This document shows positions 43,383 to 55,077 of a stretch of DNA of 64,000 nt, in pieces. Positions within the stretch are counted from its first letter, which is position 1. The number at the start of each line of letters is the position of its first letter. The stretch lies in the NCBI RefSeq assembly GCF_011516635.5, contig NZ_CP096255.1:7500501-7564500 (forward strand), read 5' to 3'. A model generated the notes under the pieces. The model saw only the letters and a program-made list of their open reading frames with translations. It was not told where the DNA came from and ran no database searches. Origin of the DNA: Bradyrhizobium barranii subsp. apii (GTDB lineage Bacteria; Pseudomonadota; Alphaproteobacteria; Rhizobiales; Xanthobacteraceae). Position numbers and translations under genes: made by a program.

Positions 43383-46192
43383 TGGGATTGCCGCTCGCCT
43401 TCACCGAACCGCTGCTCCTGATCGGCCTCGTCAGCCTGCCGGTGCTGTGGTGGCTGCTGCGCGTGATGCCGCCGCGGCCGCGCCGCATCGAGTTTCCGCC
43501 GACGCGCCTGCTGTTCGACATCGCGCCAAGGGAAGAGACGCCCTCGCGGACGCCGTGGTGGCTGACCGCGCTGCGGCTCCTGGCTGCGGCCCTCGTCATT
43601 TTCGCCGCCGCCGGCCCGATCTGGAATCCGCAAACGGGCGCCGCCGGCAGCAAGGCGCCGCTCATGATCATGTTCGATGACGGCTGGAGCGCCGCATCGC
43701 ACTGGGATGTCAGGGTCAGGGCCGCCGACGAGCTGATCGCCAATGCCGACAACGACCGCCGAGCCATCGCGCTGGTGCCGCTGTCCGAGCCGAACCGCGA
43801 CATCACTCTGATGCCGGCGGGTGCGGCGCGCGTCGCATTGCGCCAGCTCGCGCCAAAGCCCTACTCGATCGATCGCGTTGAAACCCTGACCGCCATCGAC
43901 CGTTTCCTGAAGGCCACCGGCGACTGCGAGATCGCCTGGCTCTCGGATGGCGTCGATACCGGCCGTGGCGAGGATTTCGTGCAGGGCCTTGGCAAGACCA
44001 TCGGAGATCGCAGCCTGACAGTGTTCGAAGGCGGCACGTCCTCCCCGCTGGCGCTCGTCGCCGCCGAGAACGCCGCCGCCAAGATGACGGTGAAGGTGCT
44101 GCGCACCGACAGCGGCATCGCCGTCGGCACCGTGCGCGCGCTGGACCAGAAGTCCTCGCCGATCGGCGAAGCGCGTTATTCGTTCGGCCCGCAGGACAAG
44201 GAGACCGAAGCCTCGTTCGACCTGCCGGTCGAGCTGCGCAACGACATCACGCGGCTCGAGATATCGGGCGAGCGTTCGGCCGGCGCGGTGCAACTGCTCG
44301 ACAAGCGGTGGCGCCGCCGCGCCATCGGCATCGTCACCGGCACGACCAGCGAGACCGCGCAGCCGTTGCTGGCGCCGACCTTCTACCTGACCCGTGCGCT
44401 GGCGCCGTTCGCCGACGTGCGGCTCGCCGACCGGGGCTCGCCGCAGCAGGGCATCACCCAATTCCTCGACCAGAAGCTGCCGATGATCATCCTTGCCGAT
44501 GTCGGCACCGTCGCTCCTGAAATCCGCGAGCGCCTCAACGCCTGGATCGACCAGGGCGGCGTGCTGGTGCGCTTCGCCGGTCCAAGGCTCGCGCAGGCCG
44601 AGGACGATCTCGTGCCGGTCAAGCTGCGCAAGGGCGGCCGCACGCTCGGCGGCAGCCTGACCTGGGAGAAGCCGCAGCATCTCGCCGCCTTCGCGGCGAA
44701 CGGCCCGTTTGCCGGCGTCGCAGTCCCCAAGGACGTCACCGTGAACCGCCAGGTGCTGGCCGAGCCCGACGCGGTGCTCGCCACCAAGAGCTGGGCCTCG
44801 CTGGAAGACGGCACGCCGCTCGTCACCGGCGAGCATCGCGGCAAGGGCCTGGTCAGCCTGTTCCACGTCAGCGCCGACATGCGCTGGTCTGACCTGCCGA
44901 TGTCGGGCACCTTCGTCGAAATGCTGCGCCGGGTCGTCGACATGTCCGGCTACACCGCCAAGCCCGGGCCCGGGGTCGCGGCCGAGGCGAGCACCGAGAC
45001 GGTGGCGCCGCTGCACATCCTCGACGGCTTCGGCGCGTTCGGTCCGCCGCCGGCCACCGCAAAGCCGCTGCCCGCGGATTATCGCGACCGCGCTACGCCT
45101 GATCATCCGCCCGGCTTCTATGGTCCGGCAGAAGGACCGCTCGCCGTGAACACGCTCGCCGCTTCCGACCGCATCGCCGCGCTGAACACCGCAGGCCTGC
45201 GCGCCCGGCACGCGACCTACACCAATGCCGAGCCGCGCGACCTGCGCGGCTGGCTGCTGTCGACGGCGCTCGCACTGTTCCTGATCGACGCCATCATCGT
45301 CGCGGTGCTCGGCGGCGGGATCGCCGCGCTGCTGCGCCGGCGCGCCGCGACAGCCATGATCGTCGTCGGGCTGGCGCTTGCAGGCCTGGTGTCGCTTGCG
45401 CCCGCGCCGTCGCGCGCCGATGGCGCGTCCGACGAGTTCGCCATGAAGGCGGTGTCGCAAACCCGCCTCGCCTATGTCGTCACCGGCAATGCCGACGTCG
45501 ATTCCATCGTCAAGGCCGGCATGTCCGGTCTGACGCAGTTCCTGGCGCAGCGCACCGCGCTGGAGGCCGGCGATCCCGTCGGCATCGATCCCGGACGCGA
45601 CGAGCTCGCCTTCTTCCCGCTGATCTACTGGCCGATCGTGCCAGGCGCGCCCAAGCCGCCGCAGGATGCCATCAACAAGATCGACGCCTACATGAAGCAG
45701 GGTGGCACCGTGCTGTTCGACACCCGCGACGCGATCGAAGCGCCGCCCGGCGAGAACGGCGCCGCACAGACCCCGGGCATGCAGACGCTGCGCGAGATCC
45801 TGTCGTCGCTCGACGTGCCCGAGCTCGAACCGGTGCCGCGCGAGCACGTGCTGACCAAGACTTTTTATCTGTTGCGCGACTTCCCGGGCCGTTTCAGCAC
45901 CGGCCAGACCTGGGTCGAGGCCTTGCCGCGCGATGAGGACGACGACAGCGCGCAGCGGCCGGCCCGCGGCGGCGACGGCGTCTCGCCCATCATCATCACC
46001 TCGAACGATCTGGCCGGCGCCTGGGCGCAGCGGCTCGACGGTCAGTTCATGCTGCCGATGTCCGGCGGCGACGCCCGCCAGCGCGAATTCGCCTACCGCG
46101 CCGGCGCTAACATCGTGATGTACACCCTGACCGGCAACTACAAGGCCGACCAGGTGCACGCGCCGGCCCTGATCGAACGGCTGGGGCAATAG
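43379..46192 (+). CDS. BatA-like N-terminus with DUF4159 C-terminal domain, membrane protein
   Basis: 937 residues. The N-terminal BatA-like part has a membrane helix at about 8-26, PPRPRRIEFPPTRLLFDI and another helix at about 60-80, then a VWA-like domain. Two further membrane segments are near 625-680. The C-terminal domain from about 690, ETRLAYVVTGNADVDSIV to the end, is DUF4159, a presumed sugar/peptide-like binding domain. Likely a membrane-bound subunit of the MoxR assembly. Confidence 0.86.
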   Translation: MMGLPLAFTEPLLLIGLVSLPVLWWLLRVMPPRPRRIEFPPTRLLFDIAPREETPSRTPWWLTALRLLAAALVIFAAAGPIWNPQTGAAGSKAPLMIMFDDGWSAASHWDVRVRAADELIANADNDRRAIALVPLSEPNRDITLMPAGAARVALRQLAPKPYSIDRVETLTAIDRFLKATGDCEIAWLSDGVDTGRGEDFVQGLGKTIGDRSLTVFEGGTSSPLALVAAENAAAKMTVKVLRTDSGIAVGTVRALDQKSSPIGEARYSFGPQDKETEASFDLPVELRNDITRLEISGERSAGAVQLLDKRWRRRAIGIVTGTTSETAQPLLAPTFYLTRALAPFADVRLADRGSPQQGITQFLDQKLPMIILADVGTVAPEIRERLNAWIDQGGVLVRFAGPRLAQAEDDLVPVKLRKGGRTLGGSLTWEKPQHLAAFAANGPFAGVAVPKDVTVNRQVLAEPDAVLATKSWASLEDGTPLVTGEHRGKGLVSLFHVSADMRWSDLPMSGTFVEMLRRVVDMSGYTAKPGPGVAAEASTETVAPLHILDGFGAFGPPPATAKPLPADYRDRATPDHPPGFYGPAEGPLAVNTLAASDRIAALNTAGLRARHATYTNAEPRDLRGWLLSTALALFLIDAIIVAVLGGGIAALLRRRAATAMIVVGLALAGLVSLAPAPSRADGASDEFAMKAVSQTRLAYVVTGNADVDSIVKAGMSGLTQFLAQRTALEAGDPVGIDPGRDELAFFPLIYWPIVPGAPKPPQDAINKIDAYMKQGGTVLFDTRDAIEAPPGENGAAQTPGMQTLREILSSLDVPELEPVPREHVLTKTFYLLRDFPGRFSTGQTWVEALPRDEDDDSAQRPARGGDGVSPIIITSNDLAGAWAQRLDGQFMLPMSGGDARQREFAYRAGANIVMYTLTGNYKADQVHAPALIERLGQ

Positions 46193-46199
46193 GATCGAC

Positions 46200-48263
<2,064 letters not shown>

Positions 48264-48315
48264 TTGCCTGAACGACACATCGCGCGGCCACCCGCGCGAG
48301 ATCGTCTGACTTCCG

Positions 48316-48363
48316 TTGACATAAGCTGACCGTTCCTGCGATGTTACATTATAACATCGCAGG
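48316..48363. promoter_or_regulatory. Zur-box-like palindrome with upstream -35 box
   Basis: At 48335-48363 the 12-base arms CCTGCGATGTTA and TAACATCGCAGG are perfect mirror images around CATTA. The TGTTA-N5-TAACA core resembles the Zur operator consensus. A TTGACA at 48316-48321 sits 13 bases before the palindrome, so a bound repressor would cover the -10 region. It precedes the DUF2946 gene by 45 bases. The regulator is inferred from the site and the ZnuD-like gene downstream. Confidence 0.7.
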
Positions 48364-48408
48364 AAGCCGAGGGGATCGGCGCCTCGCGATGTGGGGTGGC
48401 TTTTCCAG

Positions 48409-48813
48409 ATGAAGTGGTTCCGGTCGAATATCAGGCACGGCGCTCGGCTCGCGTTGTTCGCGATGCTGGTGCAGTTCGCGTTGACGTTCGGCCACAGCCA
48501 TTGGTTCGCCCAAGCCGCTCCCCTCGCACAGTCCTCGCTCCAGCAGACCGACAGCGGCAAGAGCATCGCTTCGAATGACCGCGCCGCGGTCCAGAAGCAA
48601 TCGCCCGCCGGCCCCGACCGGGAGCAGCCGGGCGAGGACAATTGCGCGATCTGCGCCGTGGTCGCGATGGCGGGTACCGTCGTATCCGCGACGCCGCCTG
48701 TGCTCCTGCTGCCGCAGGCGATCGAGCTGCTTCAGCTCACCACCGATGCCGAATTCGTCCATCTGAAATCGGCCGGCACGGCGTTCCAGCCCCGCGCCCC
48801 TCCCGCGTCCTGA
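48409..48813 (+). CDS. DUF2946 family exported/membrane protein
   Basis: A 134-residue protein. The N-terminal hydrophobic stretch HGARLALFAMLVQFALTFGHSHW is a signal or anchor with HSH. The central part is linker-like, then DNCAICAVVAMAGTV carries the CxxC motif of DUF2946. The family often sits near metal-related TonB receptors. It follows the Zur-like palindrome and precedes the TonB-dependent receptor by 147 bases on the same strand. A metal-handling role is inferred. Confidence 0.78.
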   Translation: MKWFRSNIRHGARLALFAMLVQFALTFGHSHWFAQAAPLAQSSLQQTDSGKSIASNDRAAVQKQSPAGPDREQPGEDNCAICAVVAMAGTVVSATPPVLLLPQAIELLQLTTDAEFVHLKSAGTAFQPRAPPAS

Positions 48814-48960
48814 CTCCAGACATCACTTGATCACGCCCGGCTCGCCGCTTTCAGGCGAACGCACGGGAGAAGTTGAAGTCGAATTCCGTCGCGCTGCGAC
48901 GGCAGGCCGCCTCCGATCAGCACCAAATCTTGCGGACGGCGCCTGACTGGAATCAGGACT

Positions 48961-51348
48961 ATGTCATTTGAATTGCGACGCGCGCAGCGTCTGGGTGGAG
49001 CAAGCCTGCTCCTGCTCGGCGCCGCCGCCACATCGGCGCTCGCCCAAGAGCCGGTACAACAGCCTGCGCAAGATAAATCATCGACCGAGATCCCCGCCGT
49101 CACCGTGACGGCGCCGAGCCCGATCGTGCGCAGGGTGGTGCCGACCCGCAGCCCGGTCCATGTCGCGCGCACCGGACGGTCGCGCGGCCAGCAACGCACG
49201 GCGGAAGCTGCGCCGGCGGCGCCAGCGACGGGCGCCACGCCCCAGCAGGGCGTGCTGCCGATCGTCACCAACCAGTTCGCCACCGTCACCGTGGTGCCGA
49301 ACGAGGAGATCCGCCGCGAGGGCGGCGGCCAGCTCGGCGATCTCCTGTTCTCCAAGCCCGGCATCACCGGCTCGAGCTTCGCACCCGGCGCCTCCAGCCG
49401 GCCGATCATCCGGGGTCTCGACGTCAACCGCGTCGGCATCGTCGAGAACGGCACCAATGCGAACGGCGCATCCGATCTCGGCGAGGATCACTTCGTCCCG
49501 ATCGATACGCTCGCGACCAACCAGGTCGAGGTGGTGCGCGGGCCGGCCGCCTTGCGCTACGGCTCGACCTCGATCGGCGGCGTCGTCAGCGCGACCAACA
49601 ACCGGATTCCGGACGCGCTGCCAACCTGCGGTGCCCAGCCGTTCCAGAGTTATGGCATGCCGGTGAAGGCGCCACTCGCAACCGCCGGGACATCGCCCTG
49701 CGTCACGGCCGAGACACGTTCCGCGTTCAGCTCGGTCGATCGCGGTGTCGAGAGCGGCGTGCTGCTCGACACCGGCGCCGGCAATTTCGCGTTCCATGCC
49801 GACGTCTACGGCCGCAACACGACGGATTACGGCATCCCGAGCTACCCCTATTTGACCGACCAGACCCGGACCATCACAAACGGGCGCCAGCCCAATTCGG
49901 CGTCGCGCACGGACGGCGCCTCGATCGGCGGCTCCTACTTCTTCCAGGGCGGCTATATCGGCGCGTCGATCACGCAGAACGACTCGCTCTACCATATCCC
50001 CGGCATCGACGGCGCCGACCACAACACGCGGATCGACGGTCACCAGACCAAGATCAACGTCAAGGGCGAGTACCGGCCCGATGCCGCCGCGATCGACACC
50101 ATCCGCTTCTGGGCTGGCGCCACGGATTATCGACACAACGAGATCGGCCTTGCCGATCCCGCCGATCCCAACACCGACGGTGTGCGGCAGACCTTCACCA
50201 ACAAGGAGCAGGAGATCCGCACCGAGGTGCAGTTGATGCCGTTCAACGCGCGCTTCGCCGAGGTGACGACGGCGCTGGGCTTTCAGGTCGGCCATCAGGA
50301 ATTGACCGCGCCGAGCCCTGACAATCCCGGTACGCTGTTCAACGGCCTGTGGGACCCCAACAACAACACCCGCGTTGCCGCTTACGCCTTCAACGAGTTC
50401 AAGTTCACGGACGCGACGCGGGCCCAGATCGCCGGCCGCATCGAGCATGTCGAGCTGCACGGCACGACGCCGAACTTCCCGCCGGATTATCTACCCGACG
50501 GCACGCCGCAGGTGGGCATCGCACGCAATCCGTCCTTCACGCCGAAGAGCGGCAGCATCGGCCTGTTGCAGGACCTGCCGGGCGGCATGGTCGGCAGCAT
50601 CACCGCACAATATGTCGAGCGCGCGCCGAAGCCGGCCGAACTGTTCTCGCGCGGTGCGCATGATGCGACCGCGACGTTCGACATCGGCAATCCGAACCTC
50701 ACGATCGAGACCGCTGAGTCGGTCGAGGTTGGACTGCGCAAGGCGACGGGGCCGTTCCGGTTCGAGGCGACCGTCTACTACACGCATTTCGACAATTTCA
50801 TCTTTCGCCGCCTCACCGGCGTGATGTGCGACGACAGTTTTGCGTCCTGCGGCACGCCGGGCGCCGAGTTGAACCAGGCCGTCTATTCGCAACGCAATGC
50901 CAATTTCCGCGGCGGCGAATTCCAGTCGCAGCTCGACGTCGGCGCATTCCAGGGCGGCATCTGGGGCATCGAGAACCAGTTCGACGTGGTGCGCGCCACC
51001 TTCACCGACGGCACCAACGTGCCGCGCATTCCGCCGCTGCGGATAGGCGGCGGCGTGTTCTGGCGCGACGACAACTGGCTGATGCGCGTCAACCTGTTGC
51101 ACGCTTTCGCGCAGAACAACGTCGCCGTGATCGCGGAGACGCCGACGCCGGGCTACAATCTGCTGAAGGCCGAGGTCAGCTACAAGACCAAGCTCGATCC
51201 GCGTCTGTTCGGCGCGCGCGAGATGACGGCCGGCATCGTCGGCAACAATCTCCTCAACGAAAACATCCGCAACTCGGTGTCCTACACCAAGGACGAGGTT
51301 CTGATGCCCGGCATCGGCGTGCGGGCGTTCGCCAACTTCAAGTTCTAG
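48961..51348 (+). CDS. TonB-dependent receptor, ZnuD-like
   Basis: 795 residues. The signal peptide ends near ALAQ at about 29, followed by a TonB-box-like IPAVTVTAPS. The plug has GDLLFSKPGITGSSFAPGAS, RPIIRGLDVNRVGIVENGT and DLGEDHFVPIDTLATNQVEVVRGPAALRYGS, close to the ZnuD group. The barrel ends MPGIGVRAFANFKF with a terminal Phe. Likely an outer-membrane metal (zinc) importer under the upstream Zur-like site; zinc specificity is inferred, not visible in the sequence. Confidence 0.87.
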   Translation: MSFELRRAQRLGGASLLLLGAAATSALAQEPVQQPAQDKSSTEIPAVTVTAPSPIVRRVVPTRSPVHVARTGRSRGQQRTAEAAPAAPATGATPQQGVLPIVTNQFATVTVVPNEEIRREGGGQLGDLLFSKPGITGSSFAPGASSRPIIRGLDVNRVGIVENGTNANGASDLGEDHFVPIDTLATNQVEVVRGPAALRYGSTSIGGVVSATNNRIPDALPTCGAQPFQSYGMPVKAPLATAGTSPCVTAETRSAFSSVDRGVESGVLLDTGAGNFAFHADVYGRNTTDYGIPSYPYLTDQTRTITNGRQPNSASRTDGASIGGSYFFQGGYIGASITQNDSLYHIPGIDGADHNTRIDGHQTKINVKGEYRPDAAAIDTIRFWAGATDYRHNEIGLADPADPNTDGVRQTFTNKEQEIRTEVQLMPFNARFAEVTTALGFQVGHQELTAPSPDNPGTLFNGLWDPNNNTRVAAYAFNEFKFTDATRAQIAGRIEHVELHGTTPNFPPDYLPDGTPQVGIARNPSFTPKSGSIGLLQDLPGGMVGSITAQYVERAPKPAELFSRGAHDATATFDIGNPNLTIETAESVEVGLRKATGPFRFEATVYYTHFDNFIFRRLTGVMCDDSFASCGTPGAELNQAVYSQRNANFRGGEFQSQLDVGAFQGGIWGIENQFDVVRATFTDGTNVPRIPPLRIGGGVFWRDDNWLMRVNLLHAFAQNNVAVIAETPTPGYNLLKAEVSYKTKLDPRLFGAREMTAGIVGNNLLNENIRNSVSYTKDEVLMPGIGVRAFANFKF

Positions 51349-51400
51349 CCGCGATTCAGTCGGGGCCTGCGGGCCCCGGCACACGCGCGTTGAGTGAGCC

Positions 51401-51435
51401 GTAGCCCGGATGGAGCGGAGCGAAATCCGGGCTAC
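51401..51435. repeat. Short palindromic repeat (GTAGCCCGGAT family)
   Basis: GTAGCCCGGAT...ATCCGGGCTAC forms an 11-bp stem around a GGAGCGGAGCGAA loop. A half-copy GTAGCCCGGATGGA is at about 51940. It sits between the TonB receptor and the GNAT gene. Confidence 0.7.
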
Positions 51436-51917
51436 CGGCTGCGCGTCAGCCGCTTCTCGAAGCGCCATTGATCGACGGGGAACGGCCCGTTCGAGGTGTC
51501 CGTCATCATCACGAAGGTGCCGGCGTTGCGCCAACCGCTCTTCTCGTAGAACCGCGCAGCGCGCGCGTTGCCGACGGCGCAGGCGAGCCACGCCAGCTCC
51601 ACGCCGCGCGCGGCAAGGCGGGCCTCTGCGTCGGAGATCAGCGCCGCGGCCACGCCCGCGCCGTGCGCCTTCGGCGATACGAAGAGCTGATACAATTCGT
51701 CAGCCCTGACGGCGCAGAAGCCGAGCGGCGCGCCGGCCGGGCCGACGACGCGGATGTCGGGAAGCATGACCGCCAGCCGATCGCGAAAATTCGGGAGCGT
51801 GCGGAGGCGGACCAGTTCTGGCGGCGCAAGCGAGGCATGCGACCCATGCCAGGCATCGTGCCATAGCTGAGCGAGATGATCGACTTCACCGGCATCAACG
51901 GGCCGCACCTGCATCAT
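51432..51917 (-). CDS. GNAT acetyltransferase
   Basis: 161 residues, starting at the first of two adjacent ATGs. The acetyl-CoA segment is LFVSPKAHGAGVAAALISDAEARL, with the Q/RxxGxG/A loop replaced by KAHGAG. ARAARFYEKSGWRNAGTF is the usual C-terminal GNAT strand. Acetyl acceptor unknown. Confidence 0.83.
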   Translation of the reverse strand: MMQVRPVDAGEVDHLAQLWHDAWHGSHASLAPPELVRLRTLPNFRDRLAVMLPDIRVVGPAGAPLGFCAVRADELYQLFVSPKAHGAGVAAALISDAEARLAARGVELAWLACAVGNARAARFYEKSGWRNAGTFVMMTDTSNGPFPVDQWRFEKRLTRSR

Positions 51918-51958
51918 GGATACTCCGCAAGAGGTATCGTAGCCCGGATGGAACTCCC

Positions 51959-52477
51959 CTACCCCGCTCGCGCCTTGCTCCAGTCGGGCGTTACCTGCCC
52001 CGACACGCCCTCGAAAGCGCCGTCGACGAGCTCGAACACCAGCACGCGCGCGGCGTCGACCGGGCCCGGCATGGTGACGCGGCCCTTCGGCACCGGCTTG
52101 AAGCCGACGCGGCTGTAATAGGGCTCGTCGCCGACCAGCAGCACCAGACGGTGCCCCTTCTCCTTGGCGTCCTTCAGCGCGCGCTCCATCAGAAGACGGC
52201 CGATGCCGCGGTCGCGGAACGGCGGCTCGACGGTGAGCGGCCCGAGCAGCAGGGCCTGCGTCTCGCCGACCAGCACCGGCAATTGCCTGACCGAGCCGAC
52301 CAGCAGCGTACCGATGCGGGCCGTGAAGGAAAGGTCGAGCAGATGGTCGACGTGCTCGCGAATGCGGTAAGCGCTGAGCACGAAACGGCCGGGGCCGAAG
52401 GTGCGCTCGTGCAGCCGTTCGATCAGCTGAGCGTCGCCGGCGGCTTCCGGAAGGATGGTGAGCGAGAGATCGGTCAT
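51959..52477 (-). CDS. GNAT acetyltransferase, YhbS-like
   Basis: 172 residues from the ATG at 52477. PLTVEPPFRDRGIGRLLMERALKDAKEKG carries the RxxGxG acetyl-CoA motif, and EPYYSRVGFKPVPKG follows. The overall layout resembles the YhbS group. It is 42 bases upstream of the other GNAT gene on the same strand, so they may be one transcript. Acceptor unknown. Confidence 0.83.
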   Translation of the reverse strand: MTDLSLTILPEAAGDAQLIERLHERTFGPGRFVLSAYRIREHVDHLLDLSFTARIGTLLVGSVRQLPVLVGETQALLLGPLTVEPPFRDRGIGRLLMERALKDAKEKGHRLVLLVGDEPYYSRVGFKPVPKGRVTMPGPVDAARVLVFELVDGAFEGVSGQVTPDWSKARAG

Positions 52478-52530
52478 GTCGGCATGCGTCTTCGAGCGAA
52501 GTGGTTTCAGGTTCGCGTCAGGAAAACGCG

Positions 52531-53709
52531 TCAATGCGAGATGCGGGATAACATCTCAGACGGCCGCGGTCCATCGGCCTCGTGGGCGATAAAACCCTGT
52601 GCCGGGCCGCGGCTGAGGACGGCCGCGAACAGCAGCGTCCAGAGCGACAGCATCAGGATCGGGATGACGTAGTACTGCGTGAAGACCGGATGCGTGGCAA
52701 AGAACGCCAGATTCAGCGCGAGATTGCCCGCCACCAGCAACGCGAGTTTTCTGACGCCGCCAGGGCCGGCGAAGCGCCACAACAGCGCGGTCCCGACGCA
52801 GGCGATCACGATCAACGGGAACTGCGTGTCGCGGAGATAGGCCAACAGCACGGCCGGGTCGAGGCTCCGCGGGGCCGTATCCTGGCCGCCATAGGCCGAG
52901 ACCAGCGGATTGCCTGAGTTGACCAGGTTCGCCGCGAACACCGGCAACAGCCCGACGAGGAACGAAAGGCCGAGCGCGAGTCCTGAAACGAACGTCTCGC
53001 GGGTACGCCAGATCAGGAACGACAATCCGAAGAACAGGAAATAGCCGGCCGACAGAACCACGTTCGCGATCCGAAAGCTCGCGGACAGGCCGAGCAGCAC
53101 GCCGACGGCAGCGACCATCAGCAGGCGGCGCCGGCCTTCATCGACGAACAGTCTTGCGGTGAACAGACCCGCCAGCGCGCAGACGACCATGGTCGGCGCC
53201 ATCGAATAGCTCGCCTTGGTCGGATTGATCATGAAGTAGATCGAGAGCGCGCCGAGCAATGCGGCGAGCGTCAAGCCGACCTTCTCCTGCGCCCGCCACA
53301 ACCCGAACAGCGCAAGGCCGGCGACGATCGCGTTGGCCAGCATATAGAGCGCAACGACCTGGACCCCCTCCGGGAACAGCGCCAGCACGAAGCCCGTGCC
53401 CGGCGGCGGCGTCATCACCCATTTGCTGCCGTCGGCAGTCTGGGTGTGGCAGGGTGCCCGCGTCGGTTCGTTCCAGTTCGGAAAATCGATACTGCGCAAC
53501 TTGGCCGCGAGATAGCCGTCGGTTTCACGGGCGAGACTGGTGTCGAGCCCTTGCCAGCCGAAGCGCTGGAACAGGTGCGCCTGCCTGAGATAGCAGATGT
53601 CGTCATAGACGCCGCGGCTCTCGCTCCAATGCGAGATGAGCCTGATGTTGCTGGCCAGAATTGCCAGAAACACAATTGAAAAAAATACTTTAACAGCTCT
53701 CATCGGCAT
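52531..53709 (-). CDS. Multi-pass membrane protein, glycosyltransferase-39-like
   Basis: About 392 residues with around ten membrane helices and an early extracytoplasmic loop (SESRGVYDDICYLRQAHLFQRFGWQGLD) of the type seen in ArnT/PMT-like glycosyltransferases. The Asp-Asp pair in GVYDDICYL could be the catalytic acidic pair. Two Met starts are possible (53709 or 53703). It is divergent from a GT2 gene and could share a polyprenyl-phosphate-sugar pathway with it. Confidence 0.68.
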   Translation of the reverse strand: MPMRAVKVFFSIVFLAILASNIRLISHWSESRGVYDDICYLRQAHLFQRFGWQGLDTSLARETDGYLAAKLRSIDFPNWNEPTRAPCHTQTADGSKWVMTPPPGTGFVLALFPEGVQVVALYMLANAIVAGLALFGLWRAQEKVGLTLAALLGALSIYFMINPTKASYSMAPTMVVCALAGLFTARLFVDEGRRRLLMVAAVGVLLGLSASFRIANVVLSAGYFLFFGLSFLIWRTRETFVSGLALGLSFLVGLLPVFAANLVNSGNPLVSAYGGQDTAPRSLDPAVLLAYLRDTQFPLIVIACVGTALLWRFAGPGGVRKLALLVAGNLALNLAFFATHPVFTQYYVIPILMLSLWTLLFAAVLSRGPAQGFIAHEADGPRPSEMLSRISH

Positions 53710-53807
53710 TCGCCGGGCGGCCCCACACAGCTTGAAATGGCCCGCCGCCTGTACATGAAAAGCACCGGCAAGTATAGCAAAGTGGGGATTCTGGAGGTGA
53801 GGCAGAC

Positions 53808-54578
53808 GTGGCCGATATGGGACTGGGCTTGGGTTCAACTGACACGTGCCACAACGGTGCTGCCGCACCGCAGCAGGGCACGTCGCGAGTCCTCATCATC
53901 ATTCCCTGCTTCAACGAGGAGGCCTCGGTCGGCGGCCTGCTGAGCGAGATCGCGGCGACCGGCCGCGGCTACCACACCCTGGTCGTCGACGACGGCTCGT
54001 CGGACGCGACGTCCGCGGTGGCAAGCTGCCGCTCGCCGGTCGCCCGCCTCGCGCAGAATCTCGGCATCGGCGGCGCCGTGCAGACCGGCATCAAATACGC
54101 GGCGCGTCAGGATTTTGATTTCTGCATCCAGATCGACGGCGACGGGCAGCATGATCCGCGCGCCATCGAGACGCTTCTGGAGGCCTATCGCAACGACCCG
54201 ACCAACATCACCATCGGAAGCCGCTTCATCGACCATGCCGGTTTCTGCTCCACGCGCATGCGGCGCGCCGGCATCAGGCTGATCGTGCTCGCGCTCAACG
54301 GCCTGTTCAGCGGCGGCCGCATCACCGATCCGACCAGCGGCATGCGTTTGCTCGACCGTTCCGCCATCGCCTTCTTCGCAAAAGCCTATCCGACGGATTT
54401 TCCGGAGCCGATCTCGCTGGCCTGGGCCATGCGCGCAGGCCTCACGGTCAGCGAAGTTCCGGTCGAGATGCGGGCGCGCGAGACCGGCGTCAGCTCGATC
54501 GACGGATTGAAGTCGGCGAGTTACATGATCCGCGTGCTCGGTTATATCCTGCTCGCGCGCCTCGTGAGGGCGTCATGA
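53808..54578 (+). CDS. Family 2 glycosyltransferase (polyprenyl-phosphate type)
   Basis: 256 residues from a GTG with GGAGG 10 bases upstream. RVLIIIPCFNEEASV, TLVVDDGSSDAT and IQIDGDGQHDPRAI are the GT2 nucleotide-sugar and DxD motifs, matching the dolichyl/undecaprenyl-phosphate mannosyl- or glucosyltransferase group. No membrane helix is obvious in the C-terminus except a moderately hydrophobic end. The DUF2304 gene that usually accompanies this group follows by 64 bases. Confidence 0.87.
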   Translation: MADMGLGLGSTDTCHNGAAAPQQGTSRVLIIIPCFNEEASVGGLLSEIAATGRGYHTLVVDDGSSDATSAVASCRSPVARLAQNLGIGGAVQTGIKYAARQDFDFCIQIDGDGQHDPRAIETLLEAYRNDPTNITIGSRFIDHAGFCSTRMRRAGIRLIVLALNGLFSGGRITDPTSGMRLLDRSAIAFFAKAYPTDFPEPISLAWAMRAGLTVSEVPVEMRARETGVSSIDGLKSASYMIRVLGYILLARLVRAS

Positions 54579-54642
54579 CGCCAAGCGTCCCCGTTCCGAT
54601 TCGTGGTCTCATCATCTCGTCGAACATTCTGAGGAGGCAGCC

Positions 54643-55022
54643 GTGACAGATGCCCTTCCAAGTCCGGAGACGGTCGTCGTCGTCCCGCCTTTGCGCTGAT
54701 CTACATGCTGGTGCTGCTGCGCAAGACGATGCAGGGCAAGTTCGATCTCTATGACTTCCTGATGCTGTCCATGGTGGCGATCATCCCCGCGGGCTTCACG
54801 CTGTTTCCAACACTGGCTTATCTCGTCAGCCATCTGACCGGCGTCGTGTTTCCGTTCGTCGTGATGTTCGGCGCCCTGTTCCTGGTGGTGTTCGCGTTCA
54901 TGCACAACATGACCGCGCGACTGCACAGGCTGGAGCGGCAGAACTGCGCGCTGATCCAGGAACAGAGCCTGCTGGTGCTGGAGCTGCACGCGAAGCAGGG
55001 CCGTCAGGGCGTCGAGTCATGA
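54643..55022 (+). pseudogene. DUF2304 membrane protein, one-base frameshift
   Basis: A GTG at 54643 with GAGGAGG upstream starts MTDALPSPETVVVV, but the frame ends at 54699. The next frame carries the protein: FALIYMLVLLRKTMQGKFDLYDFLMLSMVAIIPAGFTLFP, with membrane helices and a C-terminal coiled-coil tail, as in DUF2304. One missing C in CGTCCCGCC would fuse them into about 126 residues. If the break is real, translation could only restart at the ATG at 54705. Partner of the upstream glycosyltransferase. Confidence 0.82.
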
Positions 55023-55077
55023 CCGCGTAGCCGAAGAAATCCAGCGTCGTCGCGAGGCAAAGACAGGGAGAGCGGGC

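Noticed and set aside
51355..51380. GGGGCC-TGCG-GGCCCC hairpin as terminator of the TonB receptor gene
   Set aside because: The stem is good but no T-run follows, and the next bases continue into a repeat. I do not call it a terminator.
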